Shown: positions 44,601-56,475 of the stretch, piece by piece
How positions within the stretch are numbered: position 1 is the first letter of the stretch
Layout: every line of letters begins with the position of its first letter
DNA from: Anopheles merus
Taxonomy: Eukaryota; Arthropoda; Insecta; Diptera; Culicidae
DNA: 64,000 nt
Assembly (NCBI RefSeq): GCF_017562075.2
Contig: NC_054081.1
Span: 9,772,713-9,836,712 of the forward strand
Reading direction: 5' to 3'
Notes under the pieces: generated by a model
What the model was told of the DNA's origin: nothing
Seen by the model: the letters and a program-made list of their open reading frames with translations, nothing else
Databases searched by the model: none
Position numbers and translations under genes: made by a program

Positions 44601-47600
44601 GTCTTTTTTCAATCTAAAGTCGATTTTTTTCCTCTTAAAGATTCTCCAACGTTTTGGACTGTAATTGGCTTGTAATCAGCCATTTCACAAAGTCCATTTC
44701 GTAATTGGGTGAAAGTCAACTTTCATCTTTGAAACAATCATTGGTGGAATCGTCCCAAATAATGGCAGAACTCAACAGAAACATTGAACTAGTGGTGGGT
44801 AACTCAGATTCACAGATTATTGTGTATTTGATGAATTTGATGAAATATTCCTGGTGAATCAATGCATCTGAATCTCAAACTAAGGTGGCGCTCTGGCACC
44901 AATCGAACAAGACATCAGACTCGAACAAACGTATAGAGTTGTATGTGGAGGTGCACCGTCAGACATCTCGAATGAACCCGACTTAAACCTGTCAAATGCC
45001 ATACATGTTTCATGTTCGATTGGTGCCAGAGCGCCGGGTAGAAGATTCATAAATCTAAATAGATTTGATGATTCATTAAATCTCGTTAAATATTCATGAC
45101 TGTCGAAAGGTGTATGTCAAACTCTAAACATCTCTGTGGATAATTGAGTCATTCGTGATGGATGCATCTATATAGATTGCATGACTCTCTATCGAAAGAT
45201 TTGTATCCGCTTTACTGGATTTCACGTCATCGACAGTTTGAATCGATTTGGAAGTATTTTGTATCCCAGTTCTTTTTGCTTTACTGTAGCTCTTGGCTCT
45301 TTCTACTGAGATATTGTATGCATTGAGTGCTAATTCTAGGCCTCTGTTTCGTCGAAATGACTTCTGAGTGGTGCTACGTTATGCCCTTCATGTAAGCTGG
45401 CCGTCGCGATTTTTGTAAGATTCTTGAATATTTTGCAAAAATGAATCATTGAGAATCGTTTGAAACTTTAAAATCTGAATAAATCGTTAGCGATTCATCT
45501 CTGTTTCAAGGTTCGAGATTCGAATCACTCGAATCGCTGAATGAATCTTCATGAAAGGTTAATAAATCACAACACTACCTTTTAATATGATGCGTTGTAG
45601 AGTGAGAAGCAGTGACACAAGATTGATAATTGGTTGTAAATTACTTAACCACGTTCCAGGCAGCCGGCCAATTGTAATTATTAAACAAATGGTAAATGTA
45701 AAAAAAAGAAAGCATTCATAAAAGACAAATCGTGACATGAAACGACTTGAAGTAGAGTAAACTTAAACTACAAAAGTTGATTAAATCTCCCACAGAATAT
45801 TGCTTTTCCAACCCATATAACCAAGATACTGAAAACGCCACCAATTTCTTGTACTAAAAATCCAGTTCCATCAAACAAAGCTAAAAAACTATCAGTTTGG
45901 TGGGTTAAGCCATACGGCCACAGAAGCAGCCACTTCAATGTTGTTGAAGTCAGATTTTTATGCACGGGCAATTTATTAGCGCAACATGTTTCACCTGTGT
46001 TAAAATGTTATTTAATTGTGCAAAGGAAGCAATTAAGCGTGTGTGTTTAAGTTGGTTTGTTGTAAAACAAACATGTTTTATGTATATGTGTATATGTGTG
46101 TTTGTTTACTTGCGAATGAAATCTTCCATTTCGCTGGTCAGTGCATAGTTTATAGACTAATAATATTGCTGAAGTTGAAGTGCAGTGATGTAAGTGAATG
46201 AATTTAATCAACCGAGGAGTTAAAATCCTGTCCAGCATATTGACCTTAGCCAACCCTTTACCAAACTTTTCCTCAAAGCATTTTTGGAAAATGTGGCTTA
46301 AGGGTGGACAAGATAAATACATCGGATCGGAACTGGCAGCTCCGATTGTTCTAAAATTTGGTGGGTTAACGACTGAATCGACCACCACAAACCCACGTGG
46401 GTTTGAAGTGGTTTTACAGTGGGTTAAGGACGATTTGGTTATTTGGGAAGTAGTTCCTTCTTCTTTTTCTTCTTCTTATTTAGTTGGTAGGATTTGGTAG
46501 TTCCTGAGATACGCGTTTTTCTTTGTTCTGACAGTTCGTATAAGCAAGTTTGACTGATTTTTTACCACTTCAGCTGTCAGCTGTGAAATAATTTCCCGTT
46601 TCAAAACAGTTTCAAATCCTTTTGAAATTGTTTTCAACATTCGATTAAAACGGAAATTATTTGGCATTCCAGAGTCGACTCTGGATCCGATTCTGAAGAT
46701 GGGTCCGGAATCGATTCCGGAATCGGAATCGGCTCCGAAATCGGAATCGACCTGGGAATCGCAATTTGCTCCGGCAACGGAATCAGAATTGGTTTCAGAA
46801 TTGAAATAAACTTCGGAATGAGAATCAGTTCTTGAATTGAAATAAAATGTTTCAATCAGTAGTCAGTCAGTAGTTCTTTACGGCTATCAATACGTAGCAT
46901 TATTGGATCCAAACGTCTATTCTTAGAAGATACCGAATCGGACTCCGATTTCGATTCCGGACCTGCTATTTGGAATCGATTTCAAAAACTTCGGAGCTAG
47001 CCGGAATATATGCTGATGAAAACTTCGCTGTTTTACCATCACTACACCGGATCCCTTGAGCGAGAAAAGAAGCGTTTGACAATTGCGTCAGCCACTGTCG
47101 CTGTATGTGTCGCGTCTGCACGTGCGAGCATCTGTGTGTGCGTTGTTTTGGTCGGCGACAGGGGTCGGTCGTGTAGTTTGGCATACCCGCGCCACCGTCG
47201 CTTCCTATTGCAGTGGGGGGGGCTGTCCAGCTGTCATTTTAGCAAAGTTGCTGCTCCGTACCGCGCGCGCTACCATTTGATTCCCCCGGGGGGTGTCCGC
47301 TGCTCCGTCGAACCAATTATCCAGCATTGTTAAAGACTGTGCGCGTGTATGTGTGTGTGTGTTGAATAACGTAAAGGAAACGGACAGCAAGAAGACATTT
47401 TCTTCCCCCTGTTTCCCCTTCTCATGTAACAACCCACATTGGATTCGGTTCAGGCTAGTGGTTACGTGGTGTTTGGGAGGTTAAAATTTCACCTCTTCCG
47501 TCTGTGCGGCGCTTCGTATTTTTTTAGTTTCCCTCAGCGGGGCACAAGTGTGTGTACGAACCAGCAGTGAGTGTACTATTGGTCATGAAAGTGTGCGCAA

Positions 47601-49592
47601 AGAAATATTCGATTGCCGGGCGCGCGTAACACCACGCAATTACTGAAAGAAAATCACGCACACACACTGACAAACACATCTTTCAACCTTTTCTCACTGT
47701 GTTGTGTGGTGTCGTCGGGGGTTACATTCGTGCATTCGCTGCGACATCACCATCCACCGGCGCTGATCGTATCTACCAACAAAGGGAGCGAGAGCGAGAA
47801 AGGGAGTGTGGTGTGGGAACAATAGGCACACCAAAAAAAAGCATCATCATCGCCGGTCGTGTCGATAGCACACACGCGCACACCTTGACACACTCAACTG
47901 AGCAGCGCGATGGCGACGGCCGTGCTTGCGAGACCCGCGCGGAGCCTTATAAATGTTGTACAGTGCGTGCGGCTGATACGTACCCAGGCCACCGTCATGT
48001 TCGCAAGTGAGTAGGTTGCAACGGTGTGAAAACAGATGGGATTAGCTCTGCCACTTACCAAAAAAAAAAAGACATCATTCCAGGCGACCGGGTTACCGGG
48101 CGACTTTGGAAGCTTATAACTTTTGAATGCGTCATCTAATATCGATGCAATCTTGTGATGAAAATTGTATAAACTAATGCAGTTTCCATAACTGTGCATA
48201 GATTGTTTGAACTCGCTACCGTTTTTATGTCACAGCTTTAAAAATTAAAAGTTTTTTTTTAATACAATACAAATACAAAACCCTTTTTACAAAAACATCG
48301 GAACATTGCAAAATTTTCACATTAAAACGGTTCTAGTGGTTTTGAGAACTGTATATTCCTCGTCTAACATACATTTTTCAAGATTTTTCAACAATTGTTT
48401 GAAAAGATAAAGGAGATTCCATTTGAATAAAAACCGTTATAACACACCTGTTGTCGTAATTTTATAAAATAGCTCAAATGCTAAACTTATTTTTATAACG
48501 TAAATAGACTGAATCACATTGTGCGTAAATTTTATTTGATTGTTGGTGTCTTTCTACCAAGAAGGGTCATAATGTAACGGGTTTTTTTTCAACTGGAAAC
48601 TCGATTATCTTTTTAATTGCTTGTTGATAAGTTCTGAAAAATTTATGCTGGACGTGTGATGTACCGTTCTCAAAATCATTAGAGACATTTTGCTATGAAA
48701 ATGTGGTAAAGTACTTAAAACAATATTTTTGAAGTTTCGTAATTTTTCTTAAAGGAATCCTGCCAACTTTGAAAAACCATATCATAAAAACGGTAGTGGG
48801 TTGATCCAATACATGTACAATTTCAGAAACTGCATTACTTTATTCAATTTTTATCGGAATATTGCATCGATATTGGATAACACATTGAAAAGTTATAAAG
48901 TTATGATACTCGTAAAACTCCAAATTACAGAGAAAGATGGCTGTGATTTACATGGACACACATTCCAAATTAGAAGTCAAACAGATTTCTAGAACCAAAA
49001 ATAAGCAATCGAAATCGATTTGGTTACCCTTGCAGCCAGTTGCCTGGAATAGGCCGGAATTATTCTTCCCTCCTACAGTTAGTTCTGCAATTTCCTCTTT
49101 TAACGGTTTGTTCGTGCTTGTCATTTGAATTGCGTTTGACGTTTCGCCGTTGAACGTTTGACGTTTTGCGCCACTTTGACGTTATCAAGCACAGAGTTGT
49201 GTCGTGCTGTTTGGGGTTGCAAACCGGTGAAATTGTGCGGCTCTCGTCGGAAAGGTCGGAAGGTTTCGTAGTTCATTTGCACAATCAAACAGGCTTCTTC
49301 ATGGCAGCGGCAACGGCAGCGGAGCGTTAGTATTCGTTCGTTTGTATTTGCTCTTCTCCCCCCCCCCTCCGAATCCGATATGTTGACGACGGCGGGAAGT
49401 TCCATGCTGTGTCAGGTAGTGGCGCAGCGCTTGCTTTTCCTGCAGTTGTTGCACTCCTTGGATCGAACCGTTTGCCCACCGCAGCGAGAAGGTAGCAAAG
49501 GTCGCCCCAAGACACACACGCACATCCCGTTCCTACGCAAAGTGTTCTTTCCGCATCAAGCGCGGTCCTTACAGCCGAAAAAGCTAATCTCT

Positions 49593-49643
<51 letters not shown>

Positions 49644-51146
49644 CTTTCTGCAGAGGAAAACTATGAGTACGATCTGGTGGTGATCGGTGGCGGTTCGGGC
49701 GGTCTCGCCTGCGCCAAGCAGGCGGTCCAGCTCGGCGCGAAGGTGGCGGTGCTGGACTTTGTGAAGCCGTCGCCGCGCGGCACCAAGTGGGGCCTGGGCG
49801 GGACCTGCGTGAACGTGGGCTGCATCCCGAAGAAGCTGATGCACCAGGCGTCCCTGCTCGGCGAGGCGATACACGACTCGCAGCCGTACGGCTGGCAGCT
49901 GCCCGACCCGGCCGCGATCCGGCACGACTGGGCGACGCTGACCGAGTCGGTGCAGAACCACATCAAGTCGGTCAACTGGGTGACGCGGGTCGACCTGCGC
50001 GACCAGAAGGTGGAGTACGTGAACGGGCTCGGCTACTTCAAGGACGACCACACGGTGGTGGCGGTGATGAAGAACCAAACCGAGCGCGAGCTGCGCGCCA
50101 AGCACGTGGTGATTGCGGTCGGCGGCCGGCCCCGCTACCCGGACATCCCCGGCGCGGCCGAGTACGGCATCACGAGCGACGACATCTTCAGCCTGCCGCA
50201 GGCGCCCGGCCGCACGCTCCTGGTCGGCGCCGGCTACATCGGGCTCGAGTGTGCCGGCTTCCTCAAGGGGCTCGGGTACGACGTGAGCGTGATGGTGCGT
50301 TCGATTCTGCTGCGCGGCTTCGACCAGCAGATGGCCACCATGGTGGGCGATTCGATGGTGGAGAAGGGCATCCGATTCCATCACCGGTCGCGCCCGCTCG
50401 CGGTCGAGAAGCAGCCGGACGGCCGGCTGCTGGTGCGGTACGAGACGGTGGACGAGGCCGGCACCGCCAGCAACGGCGAGGACGTGTTCGACACGGTGCT
50501 GTTCGCGATCGGGCGCCAGGCCGAGACGGGCACGCTTAAGCTGGCGAACGCGGGCGTCGTCACGGCCGAGGGCGGCAAGTCGGACAAGCTCGAGGTGGAC
50601 GAGACGGACCACCGGACGAACGTGCCGCACATCTACGCGGTCGGCGACGTGCTGTACCGGAAGCCGGAGCTGACGCCGGTCGCGATCCACGCCGGGCGCA
50701 TTATCGCCCGCCGCCTGTTCGGCGGCTCGGAGGAGCGCATGGACTACGCGGACGTGGCGACCACCGTCTTCACGCCGCTCGAGTACGGGTGCGTCGGGCT
50801 GAGCGAGGAGGCGGCCGAGGCCGCCCACGGCAAGGACGGCATCGAGGTGTACCACGCCTACTACAAGCCGACCGAGTTCTTCGTGCCGCAGCGCTCGGTG
50901 CGCTACTGCTACCTGAAGGCGGTGGCGCTGCGCGAGGGCAACCAGCGCGTGCTCGGGCTGCACTTCCTCGGGCCGGCGGCCGGCGAGGTCATCCAGGGCT
51001 TTGCCGCCGCGCTCAAGTGCGGCCTGACCATGCAGGTGCTGCGCAACACGGTCGGCATCCATCCGACGGTCGCGGAGGAGTTCACCCGGCTCGCCATCAC
51101 CAAGAGCTCGGGGCTGGACCCGACGCCGGCGACCTGCTGCAGCTAG
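40975..51146 (+). CDS. Trxr-1: Thioredoxin reductase, cytosolic form
   Basis: The first coding exon is 40975-40990 (MAPLN plus one base) and the common exon is 49654-51146, giving 502 residues. The FAD site GGGSGG (17-22) comes first, then the redox pair Cys57/Cys62 in GGTCVNVGCIPKK, an NADPH-binding fold around VGAGYIGLE, the second FAD motif YAVGDV, the dimer-interface His475/Glu480 pair (HPTVAEE), and the C-terminal Cys500-Cys501 within TCCS. This is the high-molecular-weight, selenium-independent TrxR of Diptera, which reduces thioredoxin with NADPH. Diptera lack glutathione reductase, so it also sustains glutathione through thioredoxin. The 8.7-kb intron holds sniffer exon 1 on the other strand, transposons and two more alternative first exons. 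All three first exons end in phase 1 and so join the common exon in frame. Confidence 0.97.
40991..42256. other. TrxR intron 1 / sniffer 5' region
   Basis: Includes sniffer exon 1 (minus strand, 41161-41289) and its presumed promoter to the right. Also a G-run at 41101-41117 and a (GT)n microsatellite at 41577-41612. Nothing else recognised. Confidence 0.5.
42257..43266. mobile_element. hAT-like MITE with CAGTGCTGC termini, copy 2
   Basis: Perfect 18-bp terminal inverted repeats, CAGTGCTGCAAAATGTCA. Flanking octamers CCAGCAGC (42249-42256) and CCAACAGC (43267-43274) match at 7 of 8 positions, supporting an 8-bp target duplication. The interior resembles copy 1 at 11436 (TGTCATGA motifs, CTTGGGAC, TTTCTCGCTC) and carries an insert near 42836-42905 with CTTCTTCTTC and GGCACAACAACCGCTG. 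No transposase. In TrxR intron 1. Confidence 0.9.
43267..44789. other. TrxR intron 1 sequence, nothing recognised
   Basis: Mixed-complexity sequence with short CA tracts (43514-43528) and C/G runs. Small open frames show no family features. Confidence 0.4.
44790..45577. mobile_element. AGATTCATGAATC-type element with TAGTGGTGGG and CACTA ends
   Basis: Begins TAGTGGTGGGTAACTCAG and ends ATCACAACACTA. The interior is rich in ATTCATGAATCT-like short repeats and is interrupted by a 147-bp MITE. The flanking octamers (CATTGAAC, CCTTTTAA) do not match convincingly, so the ends are tentative. Confidence 0.45.
44888..45034. mobile_element. 150-bp MITE with GCGCTCTGGCACCAATCGAA termini, copy 1
   Basis: The left end GCGCTCTGGCACCAATCGAA is mirrored by TTCGATTGGTGCCAGAGCGC at the right. 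A related copy is at 60200-60349. Confidence 0.85.
45578..46664. other. TrxR intron 1, AT-rich
   Basis: No recognised feature. A frame of about 100 codons near 46198-46500 matches nothing I know and lies in repeat-like sequence (GGTGGGTTAACGACTGAATC). Confidence 0.4.
46665..47045. repeat. GGAATCGATTCCGG minisatellite with CACTA terminus
   Basis: Degenerate GAATCGGAATCGGCTCC-like units with an AT-rich interruption near 46800-46915, as in the array at 19700-20516; the two also share the block GGAGCTAGCCGGAAT. The right end is TTACCATCACTA; no left terminus was identified. Confidence 0.65.
47046..47909 (+). other. Presumed promoter and 5' UTR region of mitochondrial TrxR
   Basis: GC-richer sequence immediately upstream of the second alternative TrxR start. 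It has short GT and GC tracts. No clear core-promoter motif and no gene were found. Confidence 0.35.
47910..48006 (+). CDS. Trxr-1: Alternative first exon of TrxR, predicted mitochondrial presequence
   Basis: ATG at 47910 opens 32 codons plus one base and ends at a good donor (A then GTGAGT). Phase 1 joins the common exon at 49654, giving about 529 residues. The peptide MATAVLARPARSLINVVQCV is rich in Ala, Arg and hydroxylated residues and lacks acidic residues, as in mitochondrial targeting presequences. Insect TrxR genes are known to make cytosolic and mitochondrial forms from alternative first exons, and this exon fits that pattern. Localisation is inferred. Confidence 0.85.
48077..49050. 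mobile_element. 974-bp TIR element (ATTCCAGGCRACYGG)
   Basis: The left end ATTCCAGGCGACCGGGTTACC is mirrored by CCAGTTGCCTGGAAT at the right. Subterminal inverted blocks include ATATCGATGCAAT against ATTGCATCGATATTGG. The interior is AT-rich with no coding frame. A shortened relative ends at 62784. It begins 70 bp after the donor of the mitochondrial TrxR exon. Confidence 0.75.
49380..49491 (+). CDS. Trxr-1: Third candidate first exon of TrxR
   Basis: ATG at 49380 opens 37 codons plus one base and ends at a weaker donor (GAAG/GTAGCA), again in phase 1. Splicing to 49654 would give about 534 residues starting MLTTAGSSMLCQVVAQRLLF, a hydrophobic, Arg-containing N-terminus that might be a targeting signal. 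The frame also stays open without splicing straight through the 162-bp intron (54 codons, including a Ser-Leu run from a TC microsatellite), so intron retention would also make a protein. No transcript evidence is visible. Confidence 0.55.
49601..49638 (+). repeat. (TC)n microsatellite acting as polypyrimidine tract
   Basis: About 19 TC units end 13 bp before the acceptor of the common TrxR exon at 49654, so the repeat is also the splice-site polypyrimidine tract. Confidence 0.95.
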
Positions 51147-52122
51147 GAAGGGAGCAGGTGCCCAAAAACACACACACCAACATTCATCACTTCTCTTTGC
51201 TTCGTCCTTTAGTTTGTCGCTTTTTTTTTGTTGTTTTCTTTCAAAATCCAATTTGGCGGGAATGGTATGGAGCAGTGGAAAGGTTTTAGCATGTAGAAAG
51301 GAAGGTATACGCACACACACGCGTCGCTGAGCAAAGGACAAATAATCCTTCTAAAACACATTAAAAGAGGAACACAGAAAAAATAATAGAAAATTTAAAA
51401 AAGACGACAGCTCGTTAGGGAGCCCCTTTTACTCTAACCCGTCCCGATTTGGGTCCAATCGCTGTGAGGAAAACGTTCCATCTGTTTGTTTTTTTTGGCT
51501 TGCGCGAGTGTGCCCAATGTAATTGCGGTGTGCAGCAGCAATGTGTGCATGTGATTTGTTGTGTGTGGACCAACGGGACGGACCCGAACAAAGCGAGAGC
51601 GGGGATGGCACAAAAGGTAGAGCGAAGGAACAACAGATTTTGGTTTATAAAACCGGCGAATTCGCCGCCGTGTGTGTGTGTGTGTGGTGAGGAAGTTTAG
51701 GATAGTGTGCGCGCGCTACCCAGTAACAACAGGGAAATTAGAAATAGAAAAAAGAGGCAAGATTTACAGAAGAAATGCAAAGCAGCAGCACGTGTAATCG
51801 CACATCACTCACGCTGGCCACATTTATTCCCGCCCCATTCGAGAACTACAGATCCATCCGGGGACGGTGAAGCTGCCGGTTCTGCGATCTATTCCCCATT
51901 TGTACGGTTTCTATTTCATCAGTATCAATGCGTCAGAGAGAAGGGAAAAAATCACACACACAAACTCAACAATACATGTGTATCGAAATTGCAAGTTGAA
52001 AACTTGTGATGAACCCACGGAAAACGTGTCGGGTGGTGTGTTTTTTTTTTGTTTGGATTTGTTTTTGCAAAATGTTACACCGAAAAGTAATAGATTGATA
52101 AATTCCAGTTTTCCATATAGGG
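51147..52122 (+). other. TrxR 3' UTR and flank
   Basis: A-rich, CA/GT-containing sequence after the TrxR stop. No canonical AATAAA close to the stop was found; ATTAAA at 51360-51365 is a possible weaker signal. No gene. Confidence 0.4.
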
Positions 52123-54986
52123 CAGCGGTCACCAAAATCTGGCCCGCGAAAAGATTTGCCCGATTTTGAAAGATAGGAAGAACCTATACGAATAGCATAC
52201 GGAATTACTGTATATATTTTTTAGTATGACATTTAATACCGTCAAACTCTTCCTACATTTCATCAGCGTAACATGGAATGACGCACTAATCAATATGGTC
52301 GAACTCGAGGTTAAATTTTCTGTATGTTAACACTTACATTGCTTCTTCAAGACAATGCTCATCTCCATTAGAAAACAGGAACGGATATTTAAAAAAAATC
52401 TGGTGTTATTTTTGAATTTATATTTACCAATCGGCACAGAAGCAAATGAACGTTTCGGTTATAAATGTATCGATGAATAGGATCTTGAACAAGCAGCCAA
52501 CATTCTTTGGTATTTTTTGTTAGACCTTAGGTCTGTCGGGAAGCAAAAAAGTTGAATCGATGGCCAATCGAAGACTTTTCGTGTTTGCTTATGCAGTGAA
52601 ATCTCTCGTAGTTGAATCTTCAAGGAGCCGTCAGCTTGGAGAGATACTGAAGTTAGCGAAAACGAATGAAAGTGTTACAATGGAAGTATCCTACAGACAA
52701 CGGGAATAACTTGGCATCCTTGGACCTGCATATTTTGTGAACTGGCATTCAATAATTCATTCTAGAGAATTTAAGCTGCCAAATCGCATATGCAGCTCAG
52801 AGAACATTCGCCTTAGGGAGTAAAATGTCGCCCCAAAAATGACATAAAATGTATGGAGTATGAGTATGGTCGGCAAAATTTTGTGGTCAAATTTTGTAAG
52901 TTATAGATAGCCACGGCCCAGTTGATTGTGCACTTAAGCTATTACATCTTTCAGGAGGAACGAAAACTATTACATTATCATAAAATTAATAACAAAACAA
53001 TTGATTAATCAATACCAATCAATTGGTGGTATTGTTGTTTTCTGTAGTAATATCATACATGTAAGATTAAAGGTTGGTAATTCCTATTACTAAAACTAAC
53101 TGCAATAGTAGTAGGGTAGATGATCTCGGTCATTCGAGCGATATCGAAATTTATCACCTGAGCTGGTTTCGGGAACTAAATCGACAAAAGGGAAATTGCC
53201 ATTGTGTTTCATGATCAAAAGCCATTTGAAGCCTTACGATAAATTTTTTTTTGGGGAAAACTAAAACATTGCTTTGCTTTCAACAGGACTAAACTCCAGC
53301 CATAAGGCTTCAATCGTACTGGAATGGCGTAAGAAGTAGTGTTGGGTAAACCTGATTCAGATTCATCTGATCAGATGAAGCTGATTGAATCTTTGGAATG
53401 ATTCGATGAATCTGAATCTCGGATGGAAAGGCTCATGAGCATCGAAAGAATCATGACAAATTGCTAGACATTTTTGAATCTCAAGGGATTTATATATCTC
53501 CAAAGATGCATAGACCTTGAGCTTCTCATTATTCTTCTTCTTGGCGTGGTCATGTCAGCCTATATAGACTTTCGAGATTTCTTGGCAAGTACCACGCTAC
53601 CGGATAGTTAGTTTTACTTCGGGGAGACGGTGCATGCGAGGCTTGAACCCACGAGCATGTTTTAGGTGGGATTGGGCAAATTCAATATTTTGAAAAGCAT
53701 ACATCTCTAAAATATCATGAATCCCTAGAGAAATATGAATTTTTAAAGATTTATGAATCTCATAGATTCATCAATTTTTGAAGATGTGTCCCAAAATTAT
53801 GAGAACTCCTGAAAAGCCCCTCCAATAATTAGTCTGTCTATCGATAATACGATAATAAAAGATGGGAAGCGTACGACGGTATGAAATGTCATGTTAAAAG
53901 ATATTCAGTGATTTGTTTTATATTCATAAAGAACGGCTTCGGTCGTATTGCGTAAATATGCAGTTATTTATATGTAAACTAGTACTAGATCCCTCTCAGG
54001 ACTCTTAAGAAGAGTACGCTGAAATTGATGGCCTCTTAACCCAATTAAAAATGAGATACTTATGACGACCCCTTAAGAGACCTAAAACCAAAACCAAACC
54101 CACTGCTGCTGCTACTGCTGAGATTTCACGAATATTTCGTTGAGATTCATTCGAATGATGCTGAAGCGATGAGTGATTCAAATCTCGAATTGATTCTCTA
54201 AAGATTCATAAATCTCCAAGGAATCCTAAATATATAGAGACTTGCGAGTCTTCAAAAATTCATAAAGCATGAAAGGATCACATATCTATAATAGATGAAT
54301 ATGAATCTATAATGATTTATTAATCCATCTCCAGAGATTCATGAGTCTAGATATATATGGTGTTCAAGATATTGAATTTGCACGATCACGTTATTGAGTT
54401 CATGCCACGCATGGACTGTCTTCCCATAGACTACGCATGTTGTTGGGCCAAGATGAAGAATAAGAATAACCTCTAGCTCCATAAAAAGGTGGAGAAATAT
54501 GAATTCATTCAGAGTAATGAATCCTCAGAGATTCGTGAATCTATGAGATTTATGAATCTTTCCAACCGAGATTCTGATTCATTCAATCATTTCAAAGATT
54601 CCTTCAGATTCGTGAATCTGAATAAGATTTACCCAACATTAATACTGGCCCTGGCTCGAATGGATTGCATATTCTGGTTCGAGAACTGCTAATACTCTAC
54701 CTATACCGGTCCTGGAATCGATATGAACCCAGACCTATCCTGGAGCCTATCATGTACCCACACCGGTTCTGGAATTGATCATGATCCCATACAGGTCTTG
54801 AAACAGATCATGAACCCATACTGTTCCAGAAATAGCTCCCGATTTCAATAATTTCCGAGAACAGTACCAGGAACTGTTCCGGATTCGGATTCGGAACGAT
54901 ATATGTAGTGATATAGTGATTGTTTCTTCCCGTCTTGTAAAGTCAGCCTTTGGCCTGCGGGCCGGACTTTTGCGGGACCGATGCTG
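52123..54986. mobile_element. Region bracketed by hAT-like ends
   Basis: The left string CAGCGGTCACCAAAATCTGG with GGCCCGCG is typical of a hAT family terminus. At the right, GGCCTGCGGGCCGGACTTTTG then GGGACCGATGCTG reads as the opposite end. Whether both belong to one insertion is uncertain, because the interior includes unrelated repeats and no transposase frame survives. Confidence 0.35.
53337..54641. repeat. AGATTCATGAATC repeat blocks with TAGTGTTGGGTAA ends
   Basis: Starts TAGTGTTGGGTAAACCTG and ends ATTTACCCAACATTA, an inverted pair. Short ATTCATGAATCT-type repeats lie just inside each end and around 53690-53770 and 54180-54350. A dispersed-repeat segment (53530-53660, with CTTCGGGGAGACGGTGCATG) is inserted. 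The flanking octamers do not match. Confidence 0.5.
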
Positions 54987-56475
54987 TACGTTCATGTCAT
55001 CCTGGTGGAAAAGAAAACCCCGACACAAATTGCTTTTCTTCCATATCGGCGTCATTACGACAAGGGGGAGAGATTTATTTGTTTGTTTGTTTGTTTTTTT
55101 TTAAGTCCAATGCAGGAATTGCCGTATCTCGTTAGGTATATGAACCAGGCGCCACAGGGGGATGGGGCGGGGTGGAGGTACCTGAAGTGTGCCCTCTGCA
55201 ACGGGGGGATTGAAAAAAGGGCGGGAGGGGGGGGGGAGCAAAGAGTATAAATGCATCTTTTGGCTGTCGATTCTGGCCATTCCCACCTTGACGACGTGTG
55301 GGGCGGTGTTCACCCCCTTTTTTGTCGACTGCTCCCTCCGCTTTGTTGTGCCCTACCTGGGAACCTGGCCACTATACACTGCCCGCAACTCTACCAGTAC
55401 TACTACTACCACCGTCAATCAAGTACGTTTCACAAAACTCTCTCCAATTCGTAGACGCCTTCGTACTTCGAAAAACGCTACCGCATTGCCTGCCAATGTC
55501 ATTTCATTTGCCCATTGTAATTAAGGGCGCGGGGAGGGGACTGTCTTAGAAGAAATGGTTAATGTGATAATGTGTCTGTGTGTGTGTTGTCTTCTGTGTG
55601 CAGTTTAGCGTGATTTCGTTTGTTTCACATTCATCATGTCCGCGTTTGCATCTCGCGCATCATGCTTCACAATAATCCCCTCCTTTACTAAACGCCTAAA
55701 ATAACGAACGCACACTCCAACGGCGCGCGCCACAAGCAAAAGCATGAAAAAAAAGAAGGTCCATTTACACAACTAAGCCTTACACTATAGCTAACGGCGT
55801 TAAGAGAAGGAGGAATAGCACAGAAACGGGGTGGGGGTAGCAAAAGAGCGTGTCGTAGGGTCGAGAGAATGAAATTAAAACTACACACAGCAAAAAGAAA
55901 GGAGAAAAGAACGAACGAAATCGTGAACTTAAAACAAAGGCAGTCGAAAAACGAAAAAAAAACAACCTATCCTATTATCCGGCGGTCCTTACGAGCTAAT
56001 AATATTATAAACTGTCTCCTGTCTCGTCCCTCTGCTCATCCCTCCACCCGCTCCCCTCCACGAAAAGGTGTGTCGTCTTGCAGCGGGTTTCAGCAGGCCG
56101 GTCCCCCGTGGCAGGCTGCTTCTCTTTGTACATCGTAATCGGTGTTTTGTGTGTGTGTGAGAGAGAGAGATGGGCCTTTTCTCTCTGTGGTTCATCGGTT
56201 TCTTGAATGCGTTTGTTTTGGTAATCCTTCTCCTGTCCAACACAATTACACGCACACCAACACGTCACGATTGATATATCGGCGTCGGTGCGCTGTGGGC
56301 AGGAGCAAAGGTTAGACGCGTTGCCGAGAACCGTGGGATATGCGTGGTGACGACGGGGAGCGAAGAGACGACTGTGGTGTACTCGGGAGGCGGGAGGGGA
56401 TATAATTGTTGTCCTAGGGCGTCGAGCGGTTTCGGGGTTGAGTCGGGCGGCGTCACCCGTCACCACCCGGGCTCT
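54987..56475 (-). other. BCL7-like 3' UTR and flank
   Basis: Lies downstream of the BCL7-like stop on the minus strand. The reverse complement of AATAAA at 55074-55079 is a distant candidate poly(A) signal. Open frames are short and unsupported. Confidence 0.35.

Noticed and set aside
49584..51341. 585-codon minus-strand frame opposite TrxR
   Set aside because: Shadow of the GC-rich TrxR exon; no domain, while the sense strand encodes a complete enzyme.
52123..54986. Single 2.9-kb hAT transposon
   Set aside because: Both ends look hAT-like, but the interior is a patchwork of other repeats and no target duplication was found, so I kept it only as a low-confidence bracketed region.
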